DNA from: an uncultured Clostridia bacterium
GTDB lineage: Bacteria > Bacillota > Clostridia > TANB77 > CAG-508
DNA: 64,000 nucleotides
Reading direction: 5' to 3'
Assembly (NCBI GenBank): GCA_934168365.1
Contig: CAKPNJ010000007.1
Span: forward strand, 1 to 64,000
The position numbers and the translations under genes were made by a program. The notes under the pieces were generated by a model that ran no database searches, had not been told where the DNA came from, and saw only the letters and a list, made by a program, of their open reading frames with translations. Positions 1-7,385 of the stretch are shown in pieces (the first letter of the stretch is position 1; the number at the start of each line of letters is the position of its first letter).

Positions 1-77
1 GAACACAGAAGTCAAGCTCCAATGTGCCGACGATATTTGCGGGTTACCCTGCTGAGAAAATAGGTTGTCGCCAGTTT
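1..77 (+). rRNA. 5S ribosomal RNA, 3' part
   Basis: The first ~77 bases match the 3' two thirds of bacterial 5S rRNA: the GAACACAGAAG helix III/loop region, then GCCGACGATATTTGCGGG, the GGTTACCC loop and the closing GAGAAAATAGGTTGTCGCC. The 5' end lies outside the window. A T-rich tract follows directly, as expected at the end of an rRNA operon. No 16S, 23S or tRNA is visible downstream. Confidence 0.93.
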
Positions 78-175
78 TTTTTATTTTATAAACAATTGTG
101 AAGTTATACAATACTAACTACGAAGCAAAGGCTGTAAGTTTGATAAATTCATTTTTGTTATAATTATAAAAGAAG

Positions 176-236
176 AATACAAGTTTAAAATTATAATACT
201 CATTTATTGAATTGTAATTTTAAACTTGTATTTTAG
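176..236. repeat. Long AT-rich inverted repeat downstream of 5S rRNA
   Basis: Two arms of about 21 bases (around 177-197 and 215-235) are complementary with one mismatch and face each other across a ~17-base loop. It could be a late terminator or processing hairpin of the rRNA transcript. The right arm overlaps the -35 box of the promoter for the next gene. The rest of 77-388 shows nothing recognisable. Confidence 0.6.
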
Positions 237-253
237 GCTTATTATAGTATAAT
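226..253 (+). promoter_or_regulatory. SigA-type promoter for 389-781
   Basis: TTGTAT (226-231), a 16-base spacer and TATAAT (248-253). The predicted transcript would have a leader of about 130 bases. The -35 box lies within the right arm of the inverted repeat. Confidence 0.5.
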
Positions 254-388
254 ATAAACGTAGGTAATTGAAGTAAAACAAGAAATAAAAAAATGAATTT
301 AAAATTTATGAATTATATCTTAAATAAAACTTTAGTTAAAAATTGAATGGCAAGAATAAGAAATTATTTTGAAAGAGGAAAATAATAA

Positions 389-781
389 ATGTTAAAACAT
401 AGAAAAGAAAATCTAAATGCTATAAACTATACAAAAGCACATAGAAAGTCATATAAGAATGTCGAAAAACAATTGTTAGGCCATAATACTTGGAGAAGTT
501 TAGTACATGACTTAGATAAGGTTATATTATATAATTTTTTACCTTTTGAAAAAGTTAAAAACTTTCACAGAAAAACAGCAAGACATCATAAAAACAATTT
601 GAAAAAGACTAGAAATGATTATATTGATATGATAATAGATTGGGAATGTGCAAGATTTACTAAGCCAGATAAACCATTAAATGCTTATGATACTTTATAT
701 AAATTCTATCCAGAGTTTGAAGAACAAATATTACCAATACTAAAAGAATTTAAACTAGATTATCACACACAAAGCAATTAA
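389..781 (+). CDS. Small conserved-type hypothetical protein, His-rich
   Basis: A 130-residue soluble basic protein starting at ATG after an AAAGAGG ribosome binding site. It is rich in His and Lys, with HD-like pairs (VHDLDK around residues 39-44) and an HRKTARHHKNN stretch (about 61-71). This resembles small Clostridial and phage proteins of the DUF5662 type (GIxHDxSK then YxxxxxHHxxNxHH), but that match is from memory and weak. There is no signal peptide or membrane segment. It stands alone between the rRNA operon and the patatin-like gene. Function unknown; the His/Asp spacing could bind metal. Confidence 0.7.
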   Translation: MLKHRKENLNAINYTKAHRKSYKNVEKQLLGHNTWRSLVHDLDKVILYNFLPFEKVKNFHRKTARHHKNNLKKTRNDYIDMIIDWECARFTKPDKPLNAYDTLYKFYPEFEEQILPILKEFKLDYHTQSN

Positions 782-930
782 ATTTTGAAAACATATATTA
801 GTAAACAGACAAGAGTGAGATAAATAAATTGTATTAGTTATTGTAAGATATTGATTAAGAAATGCTAAACAAATAAAACAGTGATACGAACTTTGTGAAA
901 TAATATTATATAAAAGATAATATTATTATA

Positions 931-970
931 CTAATTTCATACTATTAAATAGGTGATTATATGAAATTAG
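931..970 (+). promoter_or_regulatory. Perfect hairpin enclosing ribosome binding site and start codon of 961-1810
   Basis: CTAATTTCATA (931-941) and TATGAAATTAG (960-970) are perfectly complementary. The AGGTGAT ribosome binding site lies in the 18-base loop and the ATG (961-963) lies in the right arm, so folding would occlude the start. A second AT-rich hairpin (899-908 with 918-927) sits just upstream. Translational control is an inference. Confidence 0.5.
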
Positions 971-1810
971 GTTTATGTTTAGCACGGTGGAGGAATTAAA
1001 GGAGCAGCACATATAGGTGTACTGAAGGCGCTAGAAGAGGAAAGAATACAGTTTGACTATATATCAGGAGCATCATCAGGGAGCATAGTTGCTACTCTTT
1101 ATGCATGTGGATATACAGCAGATGAAATATATGACTTGTTCGGAATTTATGCTAAGAAAATAAAATATGTAGATTGGCGAAATATATTAAAATTAGTTGG
1201 TGGATTAATAGTAACTAGAGAAATCTGCATTGATGGTCTTAATAGCGGAAAAGTAATTGAAAACATAGTTAATCAAGCATGTAAGGCTAAAGGAATAACA
1301 AATATAAGAGATATTAACAAAAACTTATTGATACCAAGTATTGACTTAAATACAGGAGCAGTATACTTTTTCTCATCAATAAACGAAAATAGAGGATATT
1401 CGGATAGAATAAGGTATATAAACAATATTGAAATTGGTAAGGCAGTAAGAGCAAGTTGTAGTTATCCTGGAGTATTTTCTCCATGTCCATATAAAGAAAC
1501 AGTATTAGTAGATGGAGGAATTAGAGAAAATGTCCCATGGAAAGAATTAAAGGAAAATGGCGTAGATGTAATAATTTCAGTAGTGTTTACCAAAGATATA
1601 AAATACAAGAGGAAGAAAAACATACTAGATGTTATTGGAGGTTCTATTGATATTATGGGACATGAACTCTCGAACTATGAATTAGAAGGAGCCGATTTTT
1701 TATTAAAAATACATACAGAAGATGTATCTTTATTAGATGCTAGTAAAATGGAATATTTATATCAAAGAGGATATGAAGAAGCAAAAAGGCAGATAAGAAA
1801 TATAAAATAA
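961..1810 (+). CDS. Patatin-like phospholipase (RssA family), requires +1 shift at CGG 985-987
   Basis: A cytoplasmic patatin-family lipid acyl hydrolase. Translation from ATG 961 (AGGTGAT ribosome binding site) gives MKLGLCLA, then CGG, and stops at TAA 997. If base 985 is skipped the protein continues as AGGGIKGAAHIGVLKAL to 1810, 282 residues in all. It then has the complete family signature: oxyanion loop GGGxKG, nucleophile elbow GASSG (near residue 40) and the DGG dyad motif (near 180). The downstream frame is fully open and conserved, so decay seems unlikely. Without recoding the oxyanion loop is lost; an internal TTG at 1136 would leave out the nucleophile. Confidence 0.85.
982..988 (+). 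other. +1 frameshift junction, GCA CGG U
   Basis: In frame zero, codon GCA is followed by CGG UGG AGG AAU UAA. Skipping C985 gives GCA GGU GGA GGA AUU AAA, which restores the GGGIKG oxyanion-hole motif. The same outcome follows if CGGU is read as a four-base codon. Confidence 0.75.
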
Positions 1811-1901
1811 AATCAATATAAAAATAATAAAAAATATATTGGGAATAGAAAGCATAGAGTAAATTAACTTGAAATAAATAAAACAAGGAAGGGAATAAGT
1901 T

Positions 1902-2495
1902 ATGAGTAAAATAATATGGAAACCGGGAACATTTATATATCCATTACCAGTAGTAATGGTCTCTTGTGGCGATATGAATAAGAGTAACATTATAACAGTT
2001 GCATGGACAGGAATAATAAATACAGATAAACCGATGTGTTATATATCAGTTAGAAAAGAAAGATATTCTCATGATATAATAGCTAAAAACAAGGAATTTG
2101 CTATAAATTTAACTAATAAACCACTTGCTTATGCAACAGATTGGTGTGGAGTGAAAACAGGTGCAAAAGTAGATAAATTTAAAGAGATGCATTTGACAAA
2201 AGAAAAAGGGAAATTTGTAAAATGCCCACTTATAAAAGAAAGCCCAGTATCTATTGAGTGTAAGGTGGTTGAAATAAAAGAGTTAGGATCTCATGATATG
2301 TTTATGGCAGAAATATTATCAATTGATGCAGATGAAAAGTATATAGATGATAAAGGTGCATTTGATATCACAAAGTGTGATTTAATTACATATGCCAATG
2401 GAAAATATTTTACATTAAGAAAGCAAGTTGGAAAATTTGGGTATTCAGTACAAAAGAAACACAATAATAAGATAAAAGGTAAAACGAAGCATTAA
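1902..2495 (+). CDS. Flavin reductase-like (DIM6/NTAB) FMN-binding protein
   Basis: A 197-residue protein of the flavin reductase-like split-barrel family. It begins with the typical KPGTxxYPLPVVMVSCG, followed by NIITVAWTGIINTDKPMCYISVR and the FAINLT segment that shapes the FMN pocket. These proteins bind FMN and usually reduce flavins or quinones with NAD(P)H; the physiological substrate cannot be read from sequence. ATG is preceded by AAGGAAGGGAATAAGTT. It is monocistronic, between the patatin-like gene and a TIGR00266 protein that has its own promoter. Confidence 0.9.
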   Translation: MSKIIWKPGTFIYPLPVVMVSCGDMNKSNIITVAWTGIINTDKPMCYISVRKERYSHDIIAKNKEFAINLTNKPLAYATDWCGVKTGAKVDKFKEMHLTKEKGKFVKCPLIKESPVSIECKVVEIKELGSHDMFMAEILSIDADEKYIDDKGAFDITKCDLITYANGKYFTLRKQVGKFGYSVQKKHNNKIKGKTKH

Positions 2496-2533
2496 AATAT
2501 GTATGAAAAATATTAGTAATATAGAGTAAAGAA

Positions 2534-2562
2534 TTGACTAAACATAGCTCTATTTGTATAAT
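2534..2562 (+). promoter_or_regulatory. SigA-type promoter for 2597-3283
   Basis: TTGACT (2534-2539), 17-base spacer, TATAAT (2557-2562). The start codon is 34 bases downstream of the -10 box. Confidence 0.75.
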
Positions 2563-2596
2563 ATAAACAGATGATGAAATAATAGGGGGAGAATAT

Positions 2597-3283
2597 ATGG
2601 AGTACAAAATAATAGGTCAAACAGTTCCAGTAGTGGAAGTAAAACTAAATGTTGGAGAAACAGTTTATACTCAATCAGGGGGAATGGCATATCAAACTGA
2701 AGGCATAGAGATGCAGACTAATGCTCGTGGAGGGGTCATGAAAAGTTTAGGAAGAATGTTTACAGGAGAATCCATTTTTATGGCAAACTATACCGCTCAA
2801 AAGGAGGGTGCAAAAATTGCATTTGCATCAACCGTTCCAGGAAGCATTATACCATTGAATTTAGCTGAATTTTCAGACGGAATAATCATGCAAAAAGGAG
2901 CATTTTTATGTGCAGAATCAAATGTAGAAACTAAAGTAACATTTACAAAGAGATTTAGCGCAGGACTATTTGGAGGAGAAGGTTTTATATTGCAAAAAGC
3001 AGAGGGAAAAGGTCATTTATTCTTAGAAGTTGATGGAGATTCAATAGAAAAAGAATTAGCTCCAGGAGAAATACTAAAAGTCGATACAGGAAATGTTGTG
3101 GCATTTGAACCAAAAGTGTCATATGAAATTGAAACAGTAAAAGGACTAGGAAATATCTTCTTGGGAGGAGAAGGACTATTTTTAACAAAACTTGTTGGTC
3201 CAGGAAGGGTAATTCTTCAATCACAAAACTTTAAAGATTTTGCCGGAAGAATAATTCCATATATTCCAACAAGAAGTAATTGA
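2597..3283 (+). CDS. TIGR00266/AIM24 family protein
   Basis: A 228-residue all-beta protein of the TIGR00266 (AIM24-related) family. It is recognised from the N-terminal VEVKLNVGETVYTQSGGMAY, followed by the MQTNARGGVMKSLGRMFTGE segment and internally repeated Gly-rich strands (FGGEGFILQKAEGKG and GGEGLFLTKLVGPG). The fold is a trimeric beta-helix-like barrel. No enzymatic activity is established; membrane-stress roles have been suggested for relatives. It has a strong own promoter and the ribosome binding site AGGGGGAG. Confidence 0.9.
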   Translation: MEYKIIGQTVPVVEVKLNVGETVYTQSGGMAYQTEGIEMQTNARGGVMKSLGRMFTGESIFMANYTAQKEGAKIAFASTVPGSIIPLNLAEFSDGIIMQKGAFLCAESNVETKVTFTKRFSAGLFGGEGFILQKAEGKGHLFLEVDGDSIEKELAPGEILKVDTGNVVAFEPKVSYEIETVKGLGNIFLGGEGLFLTKLVGPGRVILQSQNFKDFAGRIIPYIPTRSN

Positions 3284-3333
3284 TTTATAAAACATAAAAA
3301 CTACAAAAAAATCAAGAAAATGTGCCATAATAG

Positions 3334-3362
3334 TTGACATATTTAGAAAAACATGGTATGAT
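3334..3362 (+). promoter_or_regulatory. SigA-type promoter for rpmG-secE-nusG
   Basis: TTGACA (3334-3339), 17-base spacer, TATGAT (3357-3362). It sits directly before the leader hairpin and rpmG. Confidence 0.85.
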
Positions 3363-3363
3363 A

Positions 3364-3394
3364 TTTAAGCGTATGTAAGAAACATACGCTTAAA
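3364..3394 (+). promoter_or_regulatory. Perfect 13-bp hairpin at the 5' end of the rpmG transcript
   Basis: Arms 3364-3376 and 3382-3394 are perfectly complementary with a five-base loop. The expected transcription start falls near 3369, so most of the hairpin would cap the mRNA. No T-run follows, so it is not a terminator; 5' stabilisation is an inference. Confidence 0.55.
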
Positions 3395-3435
3395 AAAATG
3401 AAATTCAAAAAAGCATAAAGCTGGAGGTGTTTTAG

Positions 3436-3600
3436 ATGGCTACAAAAGGAGCAAGAGAACCAATTACATTAGAATGTACAGAATGTAAAAGAAGAAATTA
3501 TTTAACAGAAAAAAACAAAAAGAACAATACAGATAGATTAGAAGTTGTTAAGTATTGCAAATTCTGCAAAAAACGTACAACACATAAAGAAACAAAATAA
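3436..3600 (+). CDS. rpmG: 50S ribosomal protein L33
   Basis: A 54-residue protein with the L33 pattern and two Cys pairs, CTEC and CKFC, that make a zinc ribbon, so this is the zinc-binding (C+) form. It starts at ATG after GGAGGTG. As in many Firmicutes it leads the rpmG-secE-nusG cluster. The L33 paralogue repertoire of the genome cannot be seen here. Confidence 0.96.
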   Translation: MATKGAREPITLECTECKRRNYLTEKNKKNNTDRLEVVKYCKFCKKRTTHKETK

Positions 3601-3622
3601 GCCTTTTAAGGGGGAAATTAAG

Positions 3623-3976
3623 ATGCCTAAAAAAGAAGTATCTAAAAACGATAAAAAAGAGAAGAAAGAAAACAAACACTTTTTTAAAGATTTTAAGGCA
3701 GAATTAAAAAGAGTAATTTGGCCAACACCAAAGCAACTTGTTAATAATACTATTGCAGTTATTGTAATTGTACTTATTACAGCTGCTATTGTATTTGTGT
3801 TAGACTTAGTATTTGAATTTGCAAACAAACAAGGAGTCAACAGAATAAAGAAATTCGTAGAGTCTCATAGTGAACAAACAGAAAATACTAATCAAGATGC
3901 ACAAAATGCTGTAAATAATATTCTAAATGAAGAATCTAACAATAATGAAACTAAAAACAATACAGTAAATGAATAA
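3623..3976 (+). CDS. secE: Preprotein translocase subunit SecE
   Basis: 117 residues from ATG 3623, chosen because AAGGGGGAAATT precedes it; an earlier in-frame ATG lies within rpmG. The Lys-rich N-terminus is followed by the SecE signature FKAELKRVIWPTPKQL (about residues 29-44) and a single membrane segment (about 49-71). It stabilises SecY in the SecYEG channel. The polar C-terminal tail rich in Asn, Gln and Glu after the membrane segment is an unusual extension. nusG follows 16 bases later. Confidence 0.95.
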   Translation: MPKKEVSKNDKKEKKENKHFFKDFKAELKRVIWPTPKQLVNNTIAVIVIVLITAAIVFVLDLVFEFANKQGVNRIKKFVESHSEQTENTNQDAQNAVNNILNEESNNNETKNNTVNE

Positions 3977-3992
3977 TAAGGAGGCTAAAAAT

Positions 3993-4523
3993 ATGTCTCA
4001 AAAAGAAGAATTAGTGCCAAGATGGTATGTAGTGCATACATATTCTGGCTATGAAAACAAGGTAAAAACAGACTTGGAGAAAACTATAAAAAATAGAGAG
4101 TTGGAAGAATATTTCTTTGACATCATTGTTCCGATGGAAGAACAAATAGAAATAAAAGAAGGACAAAGAAAAACAAATCTAAAAAAAGTTTTTCCTGGCT
4201 ATGTTTTAGTAAAAATGATTGTAACAGAAAAAACATGGTATATAGTTAGAAATACTAGAGGTGTTACAGGATTTGTTGGTTCTGGTACTGATCCTATTCC
4301 ATTGACTGATGAAGAAATTAGAAAGATGGGATTTGAACAAGTTGAAGTTAATGTAGATTACAATGTCAATGATACTGTTCGTATAATGGACGGACCTTTA
4401 ACAGACTTTACAGGAATTGTTACAGAAATCAATAAAGAAAAACATAAAGTAAAAGTATTAGTTTCTATGTTTGGAAGAGAGACGCCGGTTGAACTTGAGT
4501 TTTCTCAAGTTCAAAAGCTATAA
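3993..4523 (+). CDS. nusG: Transcription termination/antitermination protein NusG
   Basis: 176 residues from ATG 3993, which has AAGGAGG at good spacing; the in-frame ATG at 3969 overlaps secE and lacks a site. The N-terminal NGN domain begins RWYVVHTYSGYENKV and carries FPGYVLVKM and NTRGVTGFVG. The C-terminal KOW motif spans VRIMDGPLTDFTGIVTEI. It binds RNA polymerase and modulates pausing and termination. It ends the rpmG-secE-nusG group; a palindromic intergenic block separates it from rplK. Confidence 0.97.
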   Translation: MSQKEELVPRWYVVHTYSGYENKVKTDLEKTIKNRELEEYFFDIIVPMEEQIEIKEGQRKTNLKKVFPGYVLVKMIVTEKTWYIVRNTRGVTGFVGSGTDPIPLTDEEIRKMGFEQVEVNVDYNVNDTVRIMDGPLTDFTGIVTEINKEKHKVKVLVSMFGRETPVELEFSQVQKL

Positions 4524-4527
4524 AGCA

Positions 4528-4638
4528 AATTATAAACTTCGTCTTGCGTTGTCAAGCGTCGCATAAAAATCCTTCGATATACACCAGTATAATCTCAAGA
4601 TTTTTAGCTAGCTTTCCTAGCAATACTTGTTTATAATT
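4528..4638 (+). repeat. Structured palindromic repeat, copy 1
   Basis: A ~91-base core (4538-4628) is shared with 6648-6738 at all but about four positions. It is enclosed by perfect 10-bp arms AATTATAAAC (4528-4537) and GTTTATAATT (4629-4638). The core itself contains hairpins: AAAAATC with GATTTTT, GATATAC with GTATAATC, and GCTAGC with CTAGC. The arms differ from those of copy 2 but remain self-complementary. It lies directly after the nusG stop, so a terminator or attenuator role is possible. Confidence 0.85.
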
Positions 4639-4661
4639 CGTTTTAAAATATTAGTAATTTA

Positions 4662-4783
4662 AATTTTAATTTAGAACAAGTAGTACGAGGCAACCAAGCA
4701 AAATTTTCTAAAACTATACGTATGTATGTTGAAGAAAATTTTGTGATGGTTAACGAAGTAATACGAAGTTATAAATTAAAATT
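4662..4783 (-). repeat. Diverged, inverted relative of the palindromic repeat
   Basis: Perfect 12-bp outer arms (4662-4673 and 4772-4783) and perfect 11-bp inner arms (4699-4709 and 4733-4743). On the minus strand it starts ACTTCGT after the arm and ends TACTTGTT before the other arm, as copy 1 does on the plus strand. The interior is different. It fills the rest of the nusG-rplK gap (4524-4830); no gene is visible there. Confidence 0.55.
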
Positions 4784-4830
4784 ATAGATTAATATACATA
4801 TTACAAAACAATAAAGGAGGTGCTATAACA

Positions 4831-5259
4831 ATGGCAGAAAAGGAAGTAAGTAATATAATTAAATTACAAATTCCAGGAGGAAAGGCTTCACCAGCTCCAC
4901 CAGTAGGTCCAGCAATCGGAGGAAGCGGAATAAACATAATGGACTTTGTAAAACAATTCAATGATAGAACAGCACAAATGGCAGGAACTATAATTCCAGT
5001 TGTTATAACTGTTTATAAAGACAAAACATTTGAATTTATTACTAAAGAACCACCTATGGCAGTTTTAATTAAACAAGCTGCAAAAATAGAAAAAGGTTCT
5101 GGAAAACCTAATAGAGATAAAGTAGCAAAAATCAACAAAGCACAAGTTGAAGAGATTGCTAAAAAGAAAATGCCAGACTTAAATGCAGCATCATTAGAAG
5201 CAGCAATGAGCATGGTAGCAGGAACTGCAAGATCTATGGGTGTAGTCGTAGAAGACTAA
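4831..5259 (+). CDS. rplK: 50S ribosomal protein L11
   Basis: 142 residues, typical length. The N-terminal domain reads [21 protein letters not shown], with the conserved proline-rich linker toward thiostrepton-binding rRNA. The C-terminal domain contains TIEK-equivalent helices and ends [12 protein letters not shown]. The ribosome binding site AAGGAGGTG is strong. It forms an operon with rplA 52 bases later. L11 binds the GTPase-associated centre of 23S rRNA. Confidence 0.97.
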   Translation: MAEKEVSNIIKLQIPGGKASPAPPVGPAIGGSGINIMDFVKQFNDRTAQMAGTIIPVVITVYKDKTFEFITKEPPMAVLIKQAAKIEKGSGKPNRDKVAKINKAQVEEIAKKKMPDLNAASLEAAMSMVAGTARSMGVVVED

Positions 5260-5311
5260 AAAATAAATTGGGAGAAGATTAAAATCTTCGTTTGAACCAA
5301 AGGAGGTAAAA

Positions 5312-5995
5312 ATGAAAAAAGGAAAGAGATATCAAGAAGCTGAAAAGCTAGTTGATAGAAAAAAATTGTATAGTGCTAAAGAAGCACTAGAAACAATTGA
5401 AAAAATGCCAAAAACAAAATTTGATGAAACAGTGGAATTACACGTAAAATTAGGTGTAGATTCAAAACAAGCTGATCAACAAGTAAGAGGAACAACAGTA
5501 CTTCCAAATGGCACTGGTAAAACTCAAAGAGTATTAGTATTTGCTAAAGGACCAAAAGCAGACGAAGCTGTTAAAGCAGGAGCTGACTTTGTTGGTGCAG
5601 AAGAATTAATACCAAAAATTGAAAAAGAAAACTGGTTTGAATATGATGTTATCGTTGCAACTCCAGACATGATGGGTGTTGTAGGTAGATTAGGTAAAGT
5701 ATTAGGACCAAAAGGTTTAATGCCAAACCCTAAATCAGGAACAGTAACAATGGATGTTACAAAAGCAATCCAAGAAATTAAATCAGGAAAAGTTGAATAC
5801 AGACTTGACAAAAGTAACATTGTTCACCTAGGTTTTGGAAAGGTATCATTTGGAGCAGATAAGCTATTAGAAAACTATGAAACTGTTATGAATGCTATTA
5901 TAAAAGCAAAACCAGCAGCTGCAAAAGGTCAATACATTAGAAGTGTAGCAATATCTACTACAATGGGACCAAGTATGTATATTGATCAAAAATAA
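5312..5995 (+). CDS. rplA: 50S ribosomal protein L1
   Basis: 227 residues with the L1 signature: [14 protein letters not shown] at the N-terminus, the domain II segment [20 protein letters not shown] and [12 protein letters not shown]1 binds 23S rRNA at the mobile L1 stalk and in many bacteria represses its own operon by binding the mRNA. ATG is preceded by AAAGGAGGT. An L10 leader follows right after the stop. Confidence 0.97.
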   Translation: MKKGKRYQEAEKLVDRKKLYSAKEALETIEKMPKTKFDETVELHVKLGVDSKQADQQVRGTTVLPNGTGKTQRVLVFAKGPKADEAVKAGADFVGAEELIPKIEKENWFEYDVIVATPDMMGVVGRLGKVLGPKGLMPNPKSGTVTMDVTKAIQEIKSGKVEYRLDKSNIVHLGFGKVSFGADKLLENYETVMNAIIKAKPAAAKGQYIRSVAISTTMGPSMYIDQK

Positions 5996-6000
5996 TAAAT

Positions 6001-6118
6001 ATTGCCGAAGAAAGTAAGCATACACTTAAGTCTTACCGAGGTAAAGAGGAAACGGATTTATCCAATCAATCTTTGTCTTAGTAAGAATAGGCATTATTGA
6101 TTGGATTTTTATTTAATT
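6001..6118 (+). promoter_or_regulatory. Ribosomal protein L10 leader
   Basis: The segment between rplA and rplJ has the layout of the L10(L12)4-binding leader of Firmicutes: a GCCGAAGAAAGTAAGC half pairing with CTTACCGAGG, then a downstream terminator-like hairpin and the rplJ ribosome binding site. The L10-L7/L12 complex is known to bind this RNA and shut off rplJL. Assigned from pattern and position. Confidence 0.85.
6061..6114 (+). terminator. Attenuator hairpin within the L10 leader
   Basis: TCCAATCAAT (6061-6070) pairs with ATTGATTGGA (6096-6105), followed by TTTTTATTT. This intrinsic terminator would stop transcription before rplJ when the leader is bound by L10-L12. Confidence 0.8.
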
Positions 6119-6132
6119 TGGGAGGTGAAAAC

Positions 6133-6633
6133 ATGGCAAGTGAAAACGTTCTAAAGCAAAAAGAAGAAGAAGTAAAAAAACTAGCTGAAAAACTTAAAGA
6201 AGCAAAAGTAATTCTTTTAACAGATTACAGAGGAATAAATGTTGCAGATGTAACTAAATTAAGAACAGATTTAAGAAATGCAAACAGTGAATACAAAGTT
6301 ATTAAAAACAACATTATAAAAAGAGCATTAGATGCAAATGGAGAAAGTGGATTAGATGATTTATTAGAAGGACCAACAGCATTAGTAATTGGAACTGAAG
6401 ATTATTTAGAACCATCTAAAGTAATTTACAACTTCTCTAAAAATAACGAATTCTACAAAATTAAAGGTGGAATTATAGACGGAAAAGTAATGACAGCTGA
6501 AGAAATTATAACTTTAGCAAAATTACCATCAAGACAAGAACTTATGGCAAAATTGGCTGGAGCTTTACTTGGAAATATTACCAAGTTGGCTGTTGCGCTT
6601 GATGCAGTTAGGGAACAAAAAGCTAACGCCTAA
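6133..6633 (+). CDS. rplJ: 50S ribosomal protein L10
   Basis: 166 residues from ATG 6133, preceded by GGGAGGTG; the upstream in-frame ATG at 6097 falls in the attenuator and is rejected. L10 features: VILLTDYRGINVADVTKLR, the KVIKNNIIKRAL RNA-binding loop and GPTALVIG. The C-terminal helix that carries the L7/L12 dimers ends near ALDAVREQK. The stop codon lies inside the left arm of the palindromic repeat at 6632. Confidence 0.97.
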   Translation: MASENVLKQKEEEVKKLAEKLKEAKVILLTDYRGINVADVTKLRTDLRNANSEYKVIKNNIIKRALDANGESGLDDLLEGPTALVIGTEDYLEPSKVIYNFSKNNEFYKIKGGIIDGKVMTAEEIITLAKLPSRQELMAKLAGALLGNITKLAVALDAVREQKANA

Positions 6634-6754
6634 TTTTAATGAAAAACTTCGTCTTGCGTTGTCAAGCGTCGCATAAAAATCTTTCAATATACACCAGTAT
6701 AATCTCAAGATTTTTAGCTAGCTTTTCTAGCAATACTCGTTTTTGATTAAAATT
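6632..6754 (+). repeat. Structured palindromic repeat, copy 2
   Basis: Core 6648-6738 matches copy 1 with about four differences. The arms are 16 bases (6632-6647 and 6739-6754), complementary with one mismatch and unrelated in sequence to the arms of copy 1 beyond the AAAC/GTTT ends. It lies between rplJ and rplL and begins at the rplJ stop codon. It could tune the rplJ:rplL ratio or simply be a small mobile palindrome. Confidence 0.85.
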
Positions 6755-6835
6755 ATAAAGTTTAGAATATGATTATTCTAAGTTGATTAAAATAAAAAAT
6801 TATTAAATTAAAATAAAGAAGGAGGTCATTTTAAA

Positions 6836-7201
6836 ATGGCAAAAATTGATGAATTATTAGAGACTATCGACACTTTAACAGTTGTTGAATTAGCAGAATT
6901 AGTAAAAGGAATTGAAGAAAAATATGGAGTATCTGCAGCAGCAGTTGCAGCACCAGTAGCTGGAGCAGCAGCTGGAGCAGCTGAAGAAAAAACTTCATTT
7001 AATGTAGTATTAAAAGAAGCTGGAGCAAACAAAATCCAAGTAATTAAAGTAGTTAGAGATGCTACAGGTTTAGGATTAAAAGAAGCTAAAGATTTAGTTG
7101 ACGGAGCTCCAAAAACAGTTAAAGAGAACGTAGCTAAAGAAGAAGCTGAAGAATTAAAAGCTAAATTTGAAGAAGTTGGTGCTACAGTAGAATTAGCATA
7201 G
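6836..7201 (+). CDS. rplL: 50S ribosomal protein L7/L12
   Basis: 121 residues. N-terminal dimerisation domain ([22 protein letters not shown]), Ala-rich hinge ([19 protein letters not shown]) and the C-terminal factor-binding domain with [25 protein letters not shown]. The ribosome binding site is AAGGAGG. In most bacteria rpoB follows; here a terminator and plsX follow, so the beta subunit genes have moved. Confidence 0.98.
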   Translation: MAKIDELLETIDTLTVVELAELVKGIEEKYGVSAAAVAAPVAGAAAGAAEEKTSFNVVLKEAGANKIQVIKVVRDATGLGLKEAKDLVDGAPKTVKENVAKEEAEELKAKFEEVGATVELA

Positions 7202-7226
7202 TTTTATACTATATAATAAACAAAAA

Positions 7227-7259
7227 TAGACCTATAGATATTATAGGTTTATTTTTTTG
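7227..7259 (+). terminator. Intrinsic terminator after rplL
   Basis: GACCTATA pairs with TATAGGTTT around a short loop, followed by ATTTTTTT. It closes the ribosomal protein operon. Confidence 0.85.
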
Positions 7260-7385
7260 ACCTGAGAAATCCGCTTTTTCTTGACTTTAGTAAATATAAG
7301 TTATAAAATATAAAAGCATTCATATATTTTAACAATACACAAGAAAGTGTAGCAAGTTACAAAAATGCAAAAGGAGAAATTTAAA

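Noticed and set aside
1136..1810. Patatin-like protein starting at TTG 1136
   Set aside because: This start discards the oxyanion loop and the GASSG nucleophile. A good ATG and ribosome binding site exist at 961, with one +1 step joining the frames.
4801..4830. L11/L1-binding mimic leader upstream of rplK
   Set aside because: No clear match to the 23S L1-site structure could be drawn; the gap is dominated by palindromic repeats.
6097..6132. Upstream in-frame extension of rplJ
   Set aside because: It lies within the attenuator T-run region; the GGGAGGTG site fixes the start at 6133.
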